A stretch of DNA of 42,556 nucleotides from Suilimivivens sp964614185. Its GTDB lineage: Bacteria; Bacillota; Clostridia; Lachnospirales; Lachnospiraceae. The notes beneath the pieces were generated by a model. The model did no database searches. It was not told the origin of the DNA and saw nothing but the letters and a program-made list of their open reading frames with translations. Location: positions 1 to 42,556 of the forward strand of contig CAZTKJ010000028.1 of NCBI GenBank assembly GCA_964614185.1, written 5' to 3'. A program made the translations under genes and the position numbers. Below are positions 1 through 7,538 of this stretch, piece by piece (the stretch's first letter is position 1; every line of letters begins with the position of its first letter).

Positions 1-2
1 TT

Positions 3-632
3 TACTGTGTAGAAACAAAAGAACCTAAGATAGCGCTTACTTTTGATGCAGCATGGGGAAATGAAGACACACAGAAAATCCTGGATATTTTAAAAAAACA
101 TGATGTGCATGTAACCTTTTTTATGACAGGAGGATGGGTGGAAAACTATCCTGATGATGTTAAAGCCATATTGGCAGCAGGCCATGATCTGGGAAATCAC
201 AGCGAAAACCATAAAAATATGAGTCAGCTTTCTGATGAGGAAAAAAAGGATGAGCTGATGAAAGTCCATCAAAAGGTACAGGAGCTTACGGGATATGAAA
301 TGTTCCTGTTCAGACCGCCTTACGGAGACTACGATAATGCTGTGGTAAATGTGGCAAAGGATTGTGGTTATTATGCGATACAGTGGGATGTGGATTCTTT
401 GGACTGGAAGGATTATGGTGTAGATTCCATCATTAAAACAGTGACACAGCACAAGCACCTTGGAAACGGAAGTATCATTCTTTGTCATAATGGAGCTAAA
501 TATACGGCGCAGGCTTTGGATACGCTGATTACTAACTTGAAGGAACAGGGGTATACAATTGTTCCGGTTTCCGAATTGATTTACAAGGACAAATATCATT
601 TGAATCATGAGGGACGGCAGATTCACAATTAG
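3..632 (+). CDS. Polysaccharide deacetylase, CE4 family, PdaB-like (5' truncated)
   Basis: The reading frame is open from base 3, so the gene starts before the window; a GTG at 105 lies inside the catalytic domain and is not the start. The CE4 (NodB) motifs are all visible: ALTFDAAWGNEDT (metal-binding Asp), GNHSENH (the H-S-x-x-H metal site), RPPYGDYD, the DVDSLDW stretch, and ILCHN near the C-terminus. The ALTFDAAWG form of motif 1 resembles sporulation PdaB-type and related peptidoglycan deacetylases rather than chitin deacetylases. The family removes N-acetyl groups from cell-wall GlcNAc or MurNAc outside the membrane. Any signal peptide or anchor would be in the missing part. A hairpin terminator follows. 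Fold assignment is firm; the exact substrate is not. Confidence 0.88.
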   Translation, partial: YCVETKEPKIALTFDAAWGNEDTQKILDILKKHDVHVTFFMTGGWVENYPDDVKAILAAGHDLGNHSENHKNMSQLSDEEKKDELMKVHQKVQELTGYEMFLFRPPYGDYDNAVVNVAKDCGYYAIQWDVDSLDWKDYGVDSIIKTVTQHKHLGNGSIILCHNGAKYTAQALDTLITNLKEQGYTIVPVSELIYKDKYHLNHEGRQIHN

Positions 633-676
633 CAGTCGGAGCAGAAGCAAAAGAGTAAAAATATTGATTTTTGTAA

Positions 677-717
677 GAAAATCCGCAACTTCTGATAAAA
701 AGAAGTGCGGATTTTTC
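677..717 (+). terminator. Rho-independent terminator after the deacetylase gene
   Basis: A near-perfect stem pairs AAAATCCGCAACTTCT with AGAAGTGCGGATTTTT around a short A-rich loop and ends in a T run. It lies between convergent genes and, having A- and T-rich flanks on both sides, may work in both directions. Confidence 0.8.
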
Positions 718-762
718 GTAGACCCTTTCAATATCTCTCATTTGCATAAGTCATGCAGACTT

Positions 763-1047
763 TTATGTTTCTAACATACTGATTATTTCTTGTATTTCAA
801 TGGTGGCATCTATCACACGTAGTACGACTTCTTCATTCCAAAACCTGTTTCCGCCAGAGAGTGCGTCAATCAAATTGAAAATAGCCACTGCATCTGCAAC
901 AGGTATAAAACCGCTTGTTTGCCACTCAGATAAATGCTCATTAAGATAATTCTTGATATCCGCAAATATTTGTTCATTAAAAAAGTTATTACAGCGCAAT
1001 TCTACCAGCAATCCATTTTCACCTTGAATCATATCGGAGATGCTCAC
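763..1047 (-). CDS. Small protein of unknown function downstream of the ANT(6)-like gene
   Basis: A 94-residue protein I do not recognise. It starts with GTG at 1047, chosen because a strong AAGGAGG site lies just upstream; the frame begins MSISDMIQGENG. The composition is mixed hydrophobic and acidic with no signal peptide, membrane segment or cysteine pattern, so it is probably a small cytoplasmic helical protein. It starts 26 bases after the stop of the nucleotidyltransferase gene on the same strand and is probably co-transcribed with it and with the antitoxin gene at 1970-2221. The context gives no firm function. Its strong ribosome binding site and clean length support a real gene. Confidence 0.6.
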   Translation of the reverse strand: MSISDMIQGENGLLVELRCNNFFNEQIFADIKNYLNEHLSEWQTSGFIPVADAVAIFNLIDALSGGNRFWNEEVVLRVIDATIEIQEIISMLET

Positions 1048-1073
1048 TTTGATCCCTCCTTCTTAAAGATCGA

Positions 1074-1934
1074 TTATTTGTTTCTCGATAGTTGATGTAC
1101 ATATTCTAAGAAGGACCGGGCAGCGTTACCCTCTTTTTCATTATACTCCCATCCCAATTTCTCTCCAACGTACTTGGACACAATTTCAAATAATTCACAC
1201 ATGCCAAAAACAGACTTCCAGGCATTATCAATATTGCAATCAAAATAAGTTGACAAAAACATTTTCCAATCCTTTTCCGGAAGCCACTTGTACAAATATT
1301 TCGATGATTTTCCTGTGCTTACAGACCATCCTGTTAAAATACCAACTTTCCAATTCAACATAGTAATAAGCTGGTCCCTTACAACATGATTGGCCATATC
1401 CTGCACATAGGGGATTTCTTCTCGCCATAATCCCTTTGCTATATTATTGGTACACCACCAAAATTCATTACAAACTGCCAGATATTGTTCTTTCACAGGC
1501 TTTTTAACCCAGTACTGGCAATCTGTTGCTGCTTCTATTTCGGGTAATATTGCTTCTTTGTCCAACAAATTTTTGCAAAGTTTGTCATCTTGAATGTGGT
1601 GTAGTGCGTAATCCACAGACTGCACAGTTAAGTCGATTCGGGTTCCGTCTGCAAATTGCATTAGCCATCCATATGAATTTTCCTTATCACTTGGATAATA
1701 TGGATTTTCATCAGGATACTGCATGTAAAGAATTTCTCCGAAAAGATTGATCCAGACTTTGTCTTCTATAAAACTTTTGGTGTCTTCCACAACATAAACA
1801 ATATCATAATCCTGAAAAATGTCGTTTGGAACATTTGCGTTTGTTCTTGAGCCATTCATATACACAGCTTTAATTCTGACATCATTTTTCGCAATACCCA
1901 GGATCATGTCATACATTTCATTTTCTGTTCTCAT
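1074..1934 (-). CDS. Aminoglycoside 6-adenylyltransferase-like protein (AadE/AadK, ANT(6) family)
   Basis: 286 residues, close to the usual ~284-302 of ANT(6) enzymes. The start MRTENEMYDMIL and the nucleotidyltransferase signature NGSRTN followed by FQDYDIVYVV (metal-binding aspartates of the Pol-beta-like fold) match AadE/AadK closely. The later segments CNEFWW and LNWKVGI also follow the family pattern. Known members transfer AMP from ATP to the 6-hydroxyl of streptomycin. Many Firmicutes carry chromosomal relatives whose resistance activity is weak or untested, so resistance is inference. A GAGGTG site precedes the ATG at 1934. It lies 35 bases after an antitoxin gene and 26 before a small unknown gene. 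No insertion sequence or other resistance gene is nearby, which suggests a resident chromosomal gene. Confidence 0.85.
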   Translation of the reverse strand: MRTENEMYDMILGIAKNDVRIKAVYMNGSRTNANVPNDIFQDYDIVYVVEDTKSFIEDKVWINLFGEILYMQYPDENPYYPSDKENSYGWLMQFADGTRIDLTVQSVDYALHHIQDDKLCKNLLDKEAILPEIEAATDCQYWVKKPVKEQYLAVCNEFWWCTNNIAKGLWREEIPYVQDMANHVVRDQLITMLNWKVGILTGWSVSTGKSSKYLYKWLPEKDWKMFLSTYFDCNIDNAWKSVFGMCELFEIVSKYVGEKLGWEYNEKEGNAARSFLEYVHQLSRNK

Positions 1935-1969
1935 AATTTACACCTCTGTTATTGCTTCCATTGTAATTC

Positions 1970-2221
1970 TCATCGCTGATGCTCTGCAAAAACTATATTT
2001 GCATCTGTCGCTTCAGCGCCGTTTAATATCTCCTGTTCAGATTCATAAATAGCCTGGTCAATACGATTGATTCTTGCAAATTTATCATATAATTCACTGC
2101 TCATTACAACTAAGTCGCTATATCCGTTTTTGGTAATAAAAATAGGCTCCTGCGCCTTGTGTGCAATGTTGGAAATTTCAGTTGTATTGCGCAAGTCTTT
2201 AATAGGCATTATAAGTGGCAT
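1970..2221 (-). CDS. Antitoxin of the Phd/YefM family, apparently without a toxin
   Basis: 83 residues. The N-terminal IKDLRNTTEISNIAHKAQEP followed by IFITKNGYSDLVVMSSELYD is the classic Phd/YefM fold that binds its own promoter DNA; the C-terminal tail would normally wrap a RelE, Doc or YoeB toxin. RBS AAGGAG lies ahead of the ATG at 2221, and a good promoter is at 2246-2274. The gene expected next, a toxin of about 85-130 codons, is absent: the next frame on this strand is the ANT(6)-like gene. It may be an orphan left from a decayed toxin-antitoxin pair, a solitary antitoxin acting in trans, or simply a regulator of the downstream genes. Family assignment is strong; the biological role is open. 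Confidence 0.85.
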   Translation of the reverse strand: MPLIMPIKDLRNTTEISNIAHKAQEPIFITKNGYSDLVVMSSELYDKFARINRIDQAIYESEQEILNGAEATDANIVFAEHQR

Positions 2222-2245
2222 AATGATTCACTCCTTTTTGACACA

Positions 2246-2274
2246 ATTATAGCATGATTATGCGCAATGTACAA
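2246..2274 (-). promoter_or_regulatory. SigmaA-type promoter of the antitoxin-nucleotidyltransferase block
   Basis: Read on the minus strand: -35 TTGTAC, a 17-base spacer, and a consensus -10 TATAAT. The short palindrome GCATgattATGC lies in the spacer, a plausible operator for the Phd-type antitoxin, since such antitoxins commonly repress their own promoters. Confidence 0.65.
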
Positions 2275-2544
2275 TCGAAATATACGATGTGGCTGTTGTA
2301 AATTGTTACATACATTTGCAATTAACATAAAAGTCTATGATCAGGTACTTGACCAATAATATAAGATGATATACAATAAACAACATGTTAAGTGTTATTG
2401 TAATGTAGAAAATTGCAAATGAATACTGCAAGGGTGATTTTTAGTTTACGTTAGGAGTCTACCCACTTGTTGGCAACATATGTTGCTAGCGTTTTCGCCT
2501 TACAATTGCTTAATATTGTGGTAAATATATTTTCAGGAAGATAT
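2275..2544. other. Gene-free stretch
   Basis: AT-rich DNA between divergent transcription units. Apart from a loose inverted pair (ATTTGCAATT near 2315 and AATTGCAAAT near 2412) I see no frame, RNA gene or repeat that I can support here. Confidence 0.5.
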
Positions 2545-2577
2545 TAGCATGACTGTATGGTCATGCTATTTTTTTAT
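2545..2577 (+). terminator. Hairpin terminator, orphan
   Basis: A perfect 9-bp stem, TAGCATGAC paired with GTCATGCTA, is followed by a run of Ts. No gene precedes it on the plus strand inside the gap, so it may end a short untranslated RNA or be the remnant of a lost gene. Confidence 0.65.
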
Positions 2578-2580
2578 AAG

Positions 2581-2629
2581 AAAGACCATAGTATCTTAAT
2601 GCGCTTAAGGTATCTATGGTCTTTTTTTG
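2581..2629. terminator. Second hairpin terminator, long stem
   Basis: AAGACCATAGTATCTTA pairs with TAAGGTATCTATGGTCTT, with a T7 tract after it. It lies directly after the previous terminator and before the palindromic element, insulating the ABC operon from upstream transcription. Confidence 0.7.
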
Positions 2630-2640
2630 TTTCATAAGAT

Positions 2641-2877
2641 TAGGGCGTCAAAAGTCCTATATGACAACCGGTTGATGGTAGATTGCTCAAAAGAAATTTG
2701 AGCAAACGACTTGCACGATGGAGCCAAAACTCAAAAATCGTGGAAGCCTTTGCTGAACACGATTTTCGTCTTAGGAGGTTTGGCGGAATGGTTCGTGCAA
2801 CGGAGTGCGCACGAATTCTTTTGTGCAATCCGCCATACAACAGTTCCAAACAGGGTTTTTGACACTCTAATCTTCAT
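2641..2877. repeat. Palindrome-rich intergenic element (MITE- or REP-like)
   Basis: About 235 bases without a credible frame but dense in inverted repeats: TTGCTCAAA/TTTGAGCAA at 2683-2705, CACGAT/ATCGTG at 2714-2743, TGGCGGA/TCCGCCA at 2781-2835 enclosing TTCGTGC/GCACGAA at 2792-2815. The ends carry imperfect terminal repeats (GCGTCAAAA at the left, TTTTTGACAC at the right). A 25-base stretch, 2780-2804, matches 27388-27412 in a second palindromic element at 20 positions, so both may belong to one repeat family. No transposase or target-site duplication was recognised. Confidence 0.5.
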
Positions 2878-2936
2878 AGAAATGGCTTTGCTTGTTGTAA
2901 GGAGATACCATCATTTAGAGTGAAAGGAAAAGGAAA

Positions 2937-3932
2937 ATGAATCGTACAATTATTAAAACAGAAGGCTTGGCCAAAAAATACCGCAGATACAAGAAAACAG
3001 AAGGAATTAAAGGAAGTATTGTGAGTCTGTGGAAAAGGGAGTATGAGGAAAAATTAGCAGTGAATCATATTGATCTGACTGTGGAGGAAGGAGAATTCAT
3101 TGGTCTGATCGGACCTAACGGAGCCGGCAAGACGACCTTGATCAAAATGTTGACCGGTATCATTGCACCAACGGAAGGAAACATTGACGTGCTGGGATAT
3201 TACCCCAATGACCTGAAAAATGAATTTAAGAAACAATATGCCGTTGTGATGGGTCAAAAAAGTCAATTGTTCTTTGAATTGACCGTAAATGATACCTTAC
3301 GTCTGTTTAAAGAAATATATGAGATTCCGGAAGCAGAATTTCAGGAGAATAAAAATTATTTTGTCCGGTTGTTTGGCGTTGAAAAGCTTATGGAGGTTCA
3401 GGTAAGAACCTTGTCTCTTGGTGAAAGAATGAAAATGGAATTGATCGTGGCGCTATTGCATAATCCTAAAGTGTTGTTTTTGGATGAGCCGACTATTGGA
3501 CTGGATGCAGTGGCATCTAAACAGATCCGTAAATTTTTAAAAGAGATCAATGAAGAAAAGAAAACCACAATTATTTTAACATCACACTATATGGAAGATA
3601 TTAAGATGCTTTGCAAAAGAACAGTAGTAATCAATCATGGAGTCAAATTATATGATGGTGCTACAGATGAATTATTTCATAAGTATCAGCGAAACAAGAG
3701 GGTAATAGTGACTTTTGATACACCTGTAAAAGATATCTCCATTAAGACAAATGAAACATGTTTAGTTGAAAATAGTCTTTACAAAAAGGCATATGAGGTT
3801 TCCAAAGCAAATTCAAAAAATTTATTGTGGGAACTTATGGAATACGAACCCAAGGATATTGTTGTTGAGGAGGAAGAGATCGGTGTTGTAGTAGAACGTA
3901 TTTATCAGGAAGGAAGTGAATGGCGTGGGTAA
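2937..3932 (+). CDS. ABC-2 type exporter, ATP-binding subunit
   Basis: 331 residues with a complete ABC ATPase: Walker A GPNGAGKT at 59-66, signature LSLGERMK at 159-166, Walker B VLFLDEP at 179-185 and the switch histidine at 217. An N-terminal extension (first ~40 residues, rich in Lys, Arg and Tyr) and a C-terminal ~90-residue tail are typical of ATPases paired with DUF990/ABC2_membrane_6 permeases. It acts on the cytoplasmic face and powers export; the substrate is unknown. The ATG follows the AAAGGAAAAGGAAA purine tract. It overlaps the first permease gene by several codons, so the three genes 2937-5519 form a tight operon. Confidence 0.92.
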   Translation: MNRTIIKTEGLAKKYRRYKKTEGIKGSIVSLWKREYEEKLAVNHIDLTVEEGEFIGLIGPNGAGKTTLIKMLTGIIAPTEGNIDVLGYYPNDLKNEFKKQYAVVMGQKSQLFFELTVNDTLRLFKEIYEIPEAEFQENKNYFVRLFGVEKLMEVQVRTLSLGERMKMELIVALLHNPKVLFLDEPTIGLDAVASKQIRKFLKEINEEKKTTIILTSHYMEDIKMLCKRTVVINHGVKLYDGATDELFHKYQRNKRVIVTFDTPVKDISIKTNETCLVENSLYKKAYEVSKANSKNLLWELMEYEPKDIVVEEEEIGVVVERIYQEGSEWRG

Positions 3933-4719
3933 ATATTGGGAGGTTTCCAAAACATATATGAAAACCCAGCTTGTATGGCGGGTGGATGTTATATTCAATA
4001 TGATATTCACAATAAGCAAGATATTATTTGCCTGTTTGTTGTGGGGAATTATCTTTCAAAACAGGAAAATGATTGGTGAGTTTACATTTCACGGAATGAT
4101 TTCCTATTATATTGTCAATTCATTTTTGTCCCAATTAGATATGTCCGGTGGAATCAGTAACGAAATACATGACAGAATCCGCAATGGAACATTTTCTAAA
4201 TATATGGTAATACCTGTTGGAATACAAAAGTATTTCATGGCAATGGAGCTGGGTATTGTATTGTTTTATGTGCTGTTTGATCTTATTGCTGCAATGATCT
4301 GGGTATTTATATTCAATATTGAATTTGCATTTACCGATAATCTGCCGGTACTGGTTTGCGCAGTGTTGATGGCAATATCAGGTATGCTGTTTATGGTACA
4401 GTTAAATTATTTCCTTGGTTTATTAACTTTAAAGTATCAGGGAATAAGTACGTTTTTAATGATAAAGAATAACTTGATTTCATTAGTTATGGGAAGTATT
4501 GTTCCGCTGGCGCTTTTTCCGGAAGTAGTGGTAAAAATCATGAGAATATTGCCATTCTATTATGTGACATATTTACCGTCCATGCTATTGACCGGAATGT
4601 GTCAGGAAGAAGCTGTAGCCGGAGTGTTTGTAATTGTTGCATGGTGTTTGGTTATGCAAATTTTGATTAACATTATATGGAATAAATATATTAGAAAGTA
4701 TGACGGGGTGGGAATATAA
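3916..4719 (+). CDS. ABC-2 family permease, first subunit
   Basis: 267 residues with about six hydrophobic segments and no soluble domain, in keeping with the ABC2_membrane_6 (DUF990) permeases that come as two unequal partners after one ATPase. Its start overlaps the ATPase gene: GTG at 3916, or GTG at 3925, which has AGGAAG at a better distance. The stop overlaps the next ATG (TAATG at 4717-4721), implying translational coupling. With the next gene it should form the membrane pore of the exporter. Relatives have been linked to export of lipids, antibiotics or polysaccharide-like material, but the substrate cannot be read from sequence. Confidence 0.85.
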   Translation: MNGVGKYWEVSKTYMKTQLVWRVDVIFNMIFTISKILFACLLWGIIFQNRKMIGEFTFHGMISYYIVNSFLSQLDMSGGISNEIHDRIRNGTFSKYMVIPVGIQKYFMAMELGIVLFYVLFDLIAAMIWVFIFNIEFAFTDNLPVLVCAVLMAISGMLFMVQLNYFLGLLTLKYQGISTFLMIKNNLISLVMGSIVPLALFPEVVVKIMRILPFYYVTYLPSMLLTGMCQEEAVAGVFVIVAWCLVMQILINIIWNKYIRKYDGVGI

Positions 4720-5519
4720 TGAAAAATTTAAAGAAAAATATACGTGTGCTAAGGGAAATGTTATATTTGCGCTTTCATGGACTTACTGTATTCCGACTGG
4801 ATTTTTTTGCACCCTTCTTTATAGATGGCAGTTTGTTTGTCATACAGCTGCTGGCATTTGGTGTTATATATTCCAATATAGATATGATTGGCAATTGGCA
4901 TCAGGGAGAAATGATTCTGTACATAGGAACTTTTTCATTGCTTAATGCAATCAATATGACATTATACTTTTTTGGAGTAAACGGAATCCCCGGGAAAGTG
5001 AAATCAGGTGAATTAGATTTATATCTGTCAAAACCGGTAAGTCCTTTATTTAGATTGACATTTGAACAGATCAGTCCCGGTTCCATTCCCCTTATCCTGA
5101 TGAGTATATGCATCATTGCATATGGCGTCAGCATATTGGAGATGCAATTAACTGTCATTCAAATATTAATATATTTGTTTTGGATCATGATTATGGCGGT
5201 TCTGTATTACGATATGGAAGTCATCATCCGTTCTGTTTCTCTGTACCTCATATCAATGGCGCGTATGGGACAGATAGAAGATGCTAGCATTGATTTGTGC
5301 ATGAAATTACCGGGAATTGCATTTTATGGAGTATATAAATTTATTTTTTATCTGGTGTTGCCATATGGGATCATGGCAACTCTTCCGGTACAAAGTATGA
5401 TAGGGGAAATGAATTATAAGCTGGGAGTGTACGGAATATTTGTTGTTATATTGTTTTCCATAGTCACTTGTATTGTATGGAAGCGAGGATTAAAATATTA
5501 TAATAGTGCAAGTTCGTAG
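4719..5519 (+). CDS. ABC-2 family permease, second subunit
   Basis: 266 residues, again almost wholly hydrophobic with about six membrane segments, and the length and layout of the first permease, so the two probably form a heterodimer. The ATG overlaps the upstream stop codon. The internal stretch VKSGELDLYLSKPVSPLFRL is the kind of cytoplasmic loop seen in this family (G-x-L-D-x-x-L-x-x-P). The gene ends at a TAG 59 bases before an alpha/beta hydrolase on the same strand, with no terminator between, so the hydrolase may be part of the operon. Confidence 0.85.
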   Translation: MKNLKKNIRVLREMLYLRFHGLTVFRLDFFAPFFIDGSLFVIQLLAFGVIYSNIDMIGNWHQGEMILYIGTFSLLNAINMTLYFFGVNGIPGKVKSGELDLYLSKPVSPLFRLTFEQISPGSIPLILMSICIIAYGVSILEMQLTVIQILIYLFWIMIMAVLYYDMEVIIRSVSLYLISMARMGQIEDASIDLCMKLPGIAFYGVYKFIFYLVLPYGIMATLPVQSMIGEMNYKLGVYGIFVVILFSIVTCIVWKRGLKYYNSASS

Positions 5520-5578
5520 GCATCAATACAACCGGATTGGTATAAAAACCTTATCAGTGAAATGGAGAATGAAAGATT

Positions 5579-6370
5579 ATGCGAGAGTTCAAATTAGACG
5601 ACTCACCAATTACCTATTATATCAGCGGGAACCAATACAATGAATGGATTCTGTTTTTTCATGCTGCATTTGTTGATCATCAAATGTTTCAATCACAGAT
5701 TGAATACTTTGGAAACAAATATAACGTGTTAGCAGTTGATATTATCGGACATGGACGGTCAACAGATACAAAAAAGGGTGACAGTATCGACAATATGTCG
5801 GCATGGATATACGAAATTATGAAAACAGAAAAAATTGAGAAAATACATATGATCGGTGTTTCGTTAGGTGCTGTTTTAGCACAGGATTTTGCAAATCGGT
5901 ATCCGGATATGGTAGGTTCGTTGGCTTGCTTTGGCGGATATGATATTAATAATTTTGATATGAAAATGCAGAAAGAGAATAGTGCATCGCAGATGCTTAT
6001 GATGTTAAAAGCTCTGTTTTCCATTAAATGGTTTGCAAAAGCAAATAAGAAAATATCTGCATTTACACTGAAGGCCCAAAATGAATTTTATGATATGAAT
6101 ATTCAATTCCCAAAGAAATCATTTAAATATTTGGCCTCTTTGAACAGGATGATAAATACACATCAAACAAAGCATAGGAAGTATCCTCTGCTGATAGGGT
6201 GCGGGAAATTTGATATACCAATGGAACTGGAAGCAGTAGAAATGTGGAAAAACAGAGAGCCGCAATGTAAAGTTGTGATCTTTGAAAATGCAGGGCATTG
6301 TGTAAATATGGACACCCCACAAGAATTTAATGAGGTGATAGAAGAATTTCTGGAAAAAAAATTAATCTGA
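5579..6370 (+). CDS. Alpha/beta hydrolase
   Basis: 263 residues. The alpha/beta hydrolase core is clear: oxyanion strand ILFFHAAF (24-31), VDIIGHGRS (53-61), nucleophile elbow GVSLG with Ser95, acid Asp212 in GKFDIPM, and His240 in NAGHCVNMD. There is no signal peptide, so it is cytoplasmic. The substrate is unknown; such enzymes include esterases, lipases and lactonases. It follows the ABC exporter by 59 bases without a terminator and meets azlCD head to tail at its end. It might modify or release the cargo of the exporter, but that is context only. Confidence 0.85.
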   Translation: MREFKLDDSPITYYISGNQYNEWILFFHAAFVDHQMFQSQIEYFGNKYNVLAVDIIGHGRSTDTKKGDSIDNMSAWIYEIMKTEKIEKIHMIGVSLGAVLAQDFANRYPDMVGSLACFGGYDINNFDMKMQKENSASQMLMMLKALFSIKWFAKANKKISAFTLKAQNEFYDMNIQFPKKSFKYLASLNRMINTHQTKHRKYPLLIGCGKFDIPMELEAVEMWKNREPQCKVVIFENAGHCVNMDTPQEFNEVIEEFLEKKLI

Positions 6371-6383
6371 TATGCCTAATTAC

Positions 6384-6707
6384 TCAAAAAATGAACTGCA
6401 TTAGTATCATATAAATAATGGTTCCGGAAAGTATGCTGATCAGAGAATTCCGTTTCCAATATTGCAGCATGGCTACGCTTATGGAAGCAATCAATTCCGG
6501 TAAGCCAAAGGGAGCTGCTGTGACATCCACATCTTTCAGACAGTAAATGACCAGCATTCCAATAATTGCTGATGGAAGTACTTTTCCCAGATAGACGATA
6601 TATACAGGGGTACTTTTCCGAAAGATCAGAAATGGAGCGAAGCGCAGCAGCCATGTTACAAGTGCCATTGTAAGTACAAGAATTGCGGCATATATATCAA
6701 AATTCAT
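6384..6707 (-). CDS. azlD: AzlD: small subunit of a branched-chain amino acid exporter
   Basis: 107 residues starting MNFDIYAAILVL at the ATG whose complement ends at 6707. A longer in-frame reading that starts upstream overlaps azlC and is spurious. Four hydrophobic segments, with TWLLRFAPF and LGKVLPSAIIGMLVIYCL, fit AzlD (AzlD/YgaH family). It overlaps the stop of azlC by four bases (ATGA type), so the two are translated together. AzlC and AzlD together form an exporter for branched-chain amino acids and analogues at the cytoplasmic membrane. No transcription factor is next to it. Confidence 0.88.
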   Translation of the reverse strand: MNFDIYAAILVLTMALVTWLLRFAPFLIFRKSTPVYIVYLGKVLPSAIIGMLVIYCLKDVDVTAAPFGLPELIASISVAMLQYWKRNSLISILSGTIIYMILMQFIF

Positions 6708-7411
6708 TCTGCTTCCTCCTTGTGGAATGGGATTTGCTTCTGAACAACTGTTAAAACCAAGGTAATCAGAAGCATAGCCGGAATCAGAAAATGTTCCGGG
6801 CCCAAAACCAGCAGGCACAATAACGAACATGCAAGGCCTGTCAATGCCGGAATATGGTTCCTTCCGGAAATCCATTGCTCTGTAAAGGAAGCGATAAAGA
6901 GCGCTGTCATGGAGAATTCTATTCCTTTTGTAGAGAATGGCAGTACACTTCCTAACAGATTTCCAATTATGCTTCCCATAATCCAGTAACACTGATTGAA
7001 CAAAGAAACAAGAAAACGATAGAGATTGCCGGATCTTTCATCGGGAACCTGTCCATCACAAAGAAGAGAGTAGGTTTCGTCTGTTAAGGAAAAAATCAGA
7101 TAGGGTTTATATTTGCCGGTATCCTTATAGCGTTCAATCATAGAAATGCTATAAAACAGATGGCGCGCATTTACCATAACAGTTGTGAGAATCGTGGTAA
7201 TGACAGAGGCGCTCCCGGCTATCAATCCCACACCTACATACTGCATAGAACCGGCAAAGATGAGACAACTCATTGCCAGCGCCCAAAGAACTCCGTACCC
7301 TGCATTTCGAAGTAATATGCCAAATCCAATCCCAAGAATTATGTATCCGGCCAGTATCGGAAGGGATTTATAAAATGCTTGTCTTATAACAGAAGTAAAG
7401 TTGTTCTTCAT
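6704..7411 (-). CDS. azlC: AzlC: large subunit of a branched-chain amino acid exporter
   Basis: 235 residues with seven or eight hydrophobic segments. The AzlC pattern is visible: LPILAGYIILGIGFGILL, then SCLIFAGSMQYVGVGLI and the NARHLFYSISM motif of the family. It is the first gene of the pair; the ATG at 7411 has AGAGGA upstream. A divergent gene (tag) starts 127 bases away, with facing promoters in the gap. Function by family: export of branched-chain amino acids such as leucine or valine, or the toxic analogue azaleucine. Usual length is about 230-250. Confidence 0.9.
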   Translation of the reverse strand: MKNNFTSVIRQAFYKSLPILAGYIILGIGFGILLRNAGYGVLWALAMSCLIFAGSMQYVGVGLIAGSASVITTILTTVMVNARHLFYSISMIERYKDTGKYKPYLIFSLTDETYSLLCDGQVPDERSGNLYRFLVSLFNQCYWIMGSIIGNLLGSVLPFSTKGIEFSMTALFIASFTEQWISGRNHIPALTGLACSLLCLLVLGPEHFLIPAMLLITLVLTVVQKQIPFHKEEAE

Positions 7412-7481
7412 GCAAATCCTCTCACTTTCTCAACCTGATTATTTTACTCTATATTTCATACTCATTGCAAGTTTTTTGGAA

Positions 7482-7510
7482 TTGTGCTCCTGCAGAAAAT
7501 AGCTTATACT
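7482..7510 (+). promoter_or_regulatory. Promoter of tag
   Basis: -35 TTGTGC, a 17-base spacer and -10 TATACT, with the start codon about 30 bases downstream. On the opposite strand TTGCAA and TAAAAT separated by 18 bases could serve azlCD. Confidence 0.5.
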
Positions 7511-7538
7511 TATTAAGTCTGATCTTTAAGGAGGAACA

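Noticed and set aside
90..731. 213-codon open frame on the minus strand opposite the deacetylase
   Set aside because: It runs antisense to a gene with all CE4 motifs and encodes an implausible Ile/Cys/His-rich product without an RBS.
2222..2936. A toxin gene lying on the other side of the antitoxin, or a tRNA
   Set aside because: No frame of toxin length with an RBS on either strand and no cloverleaf or CCA end was seen.
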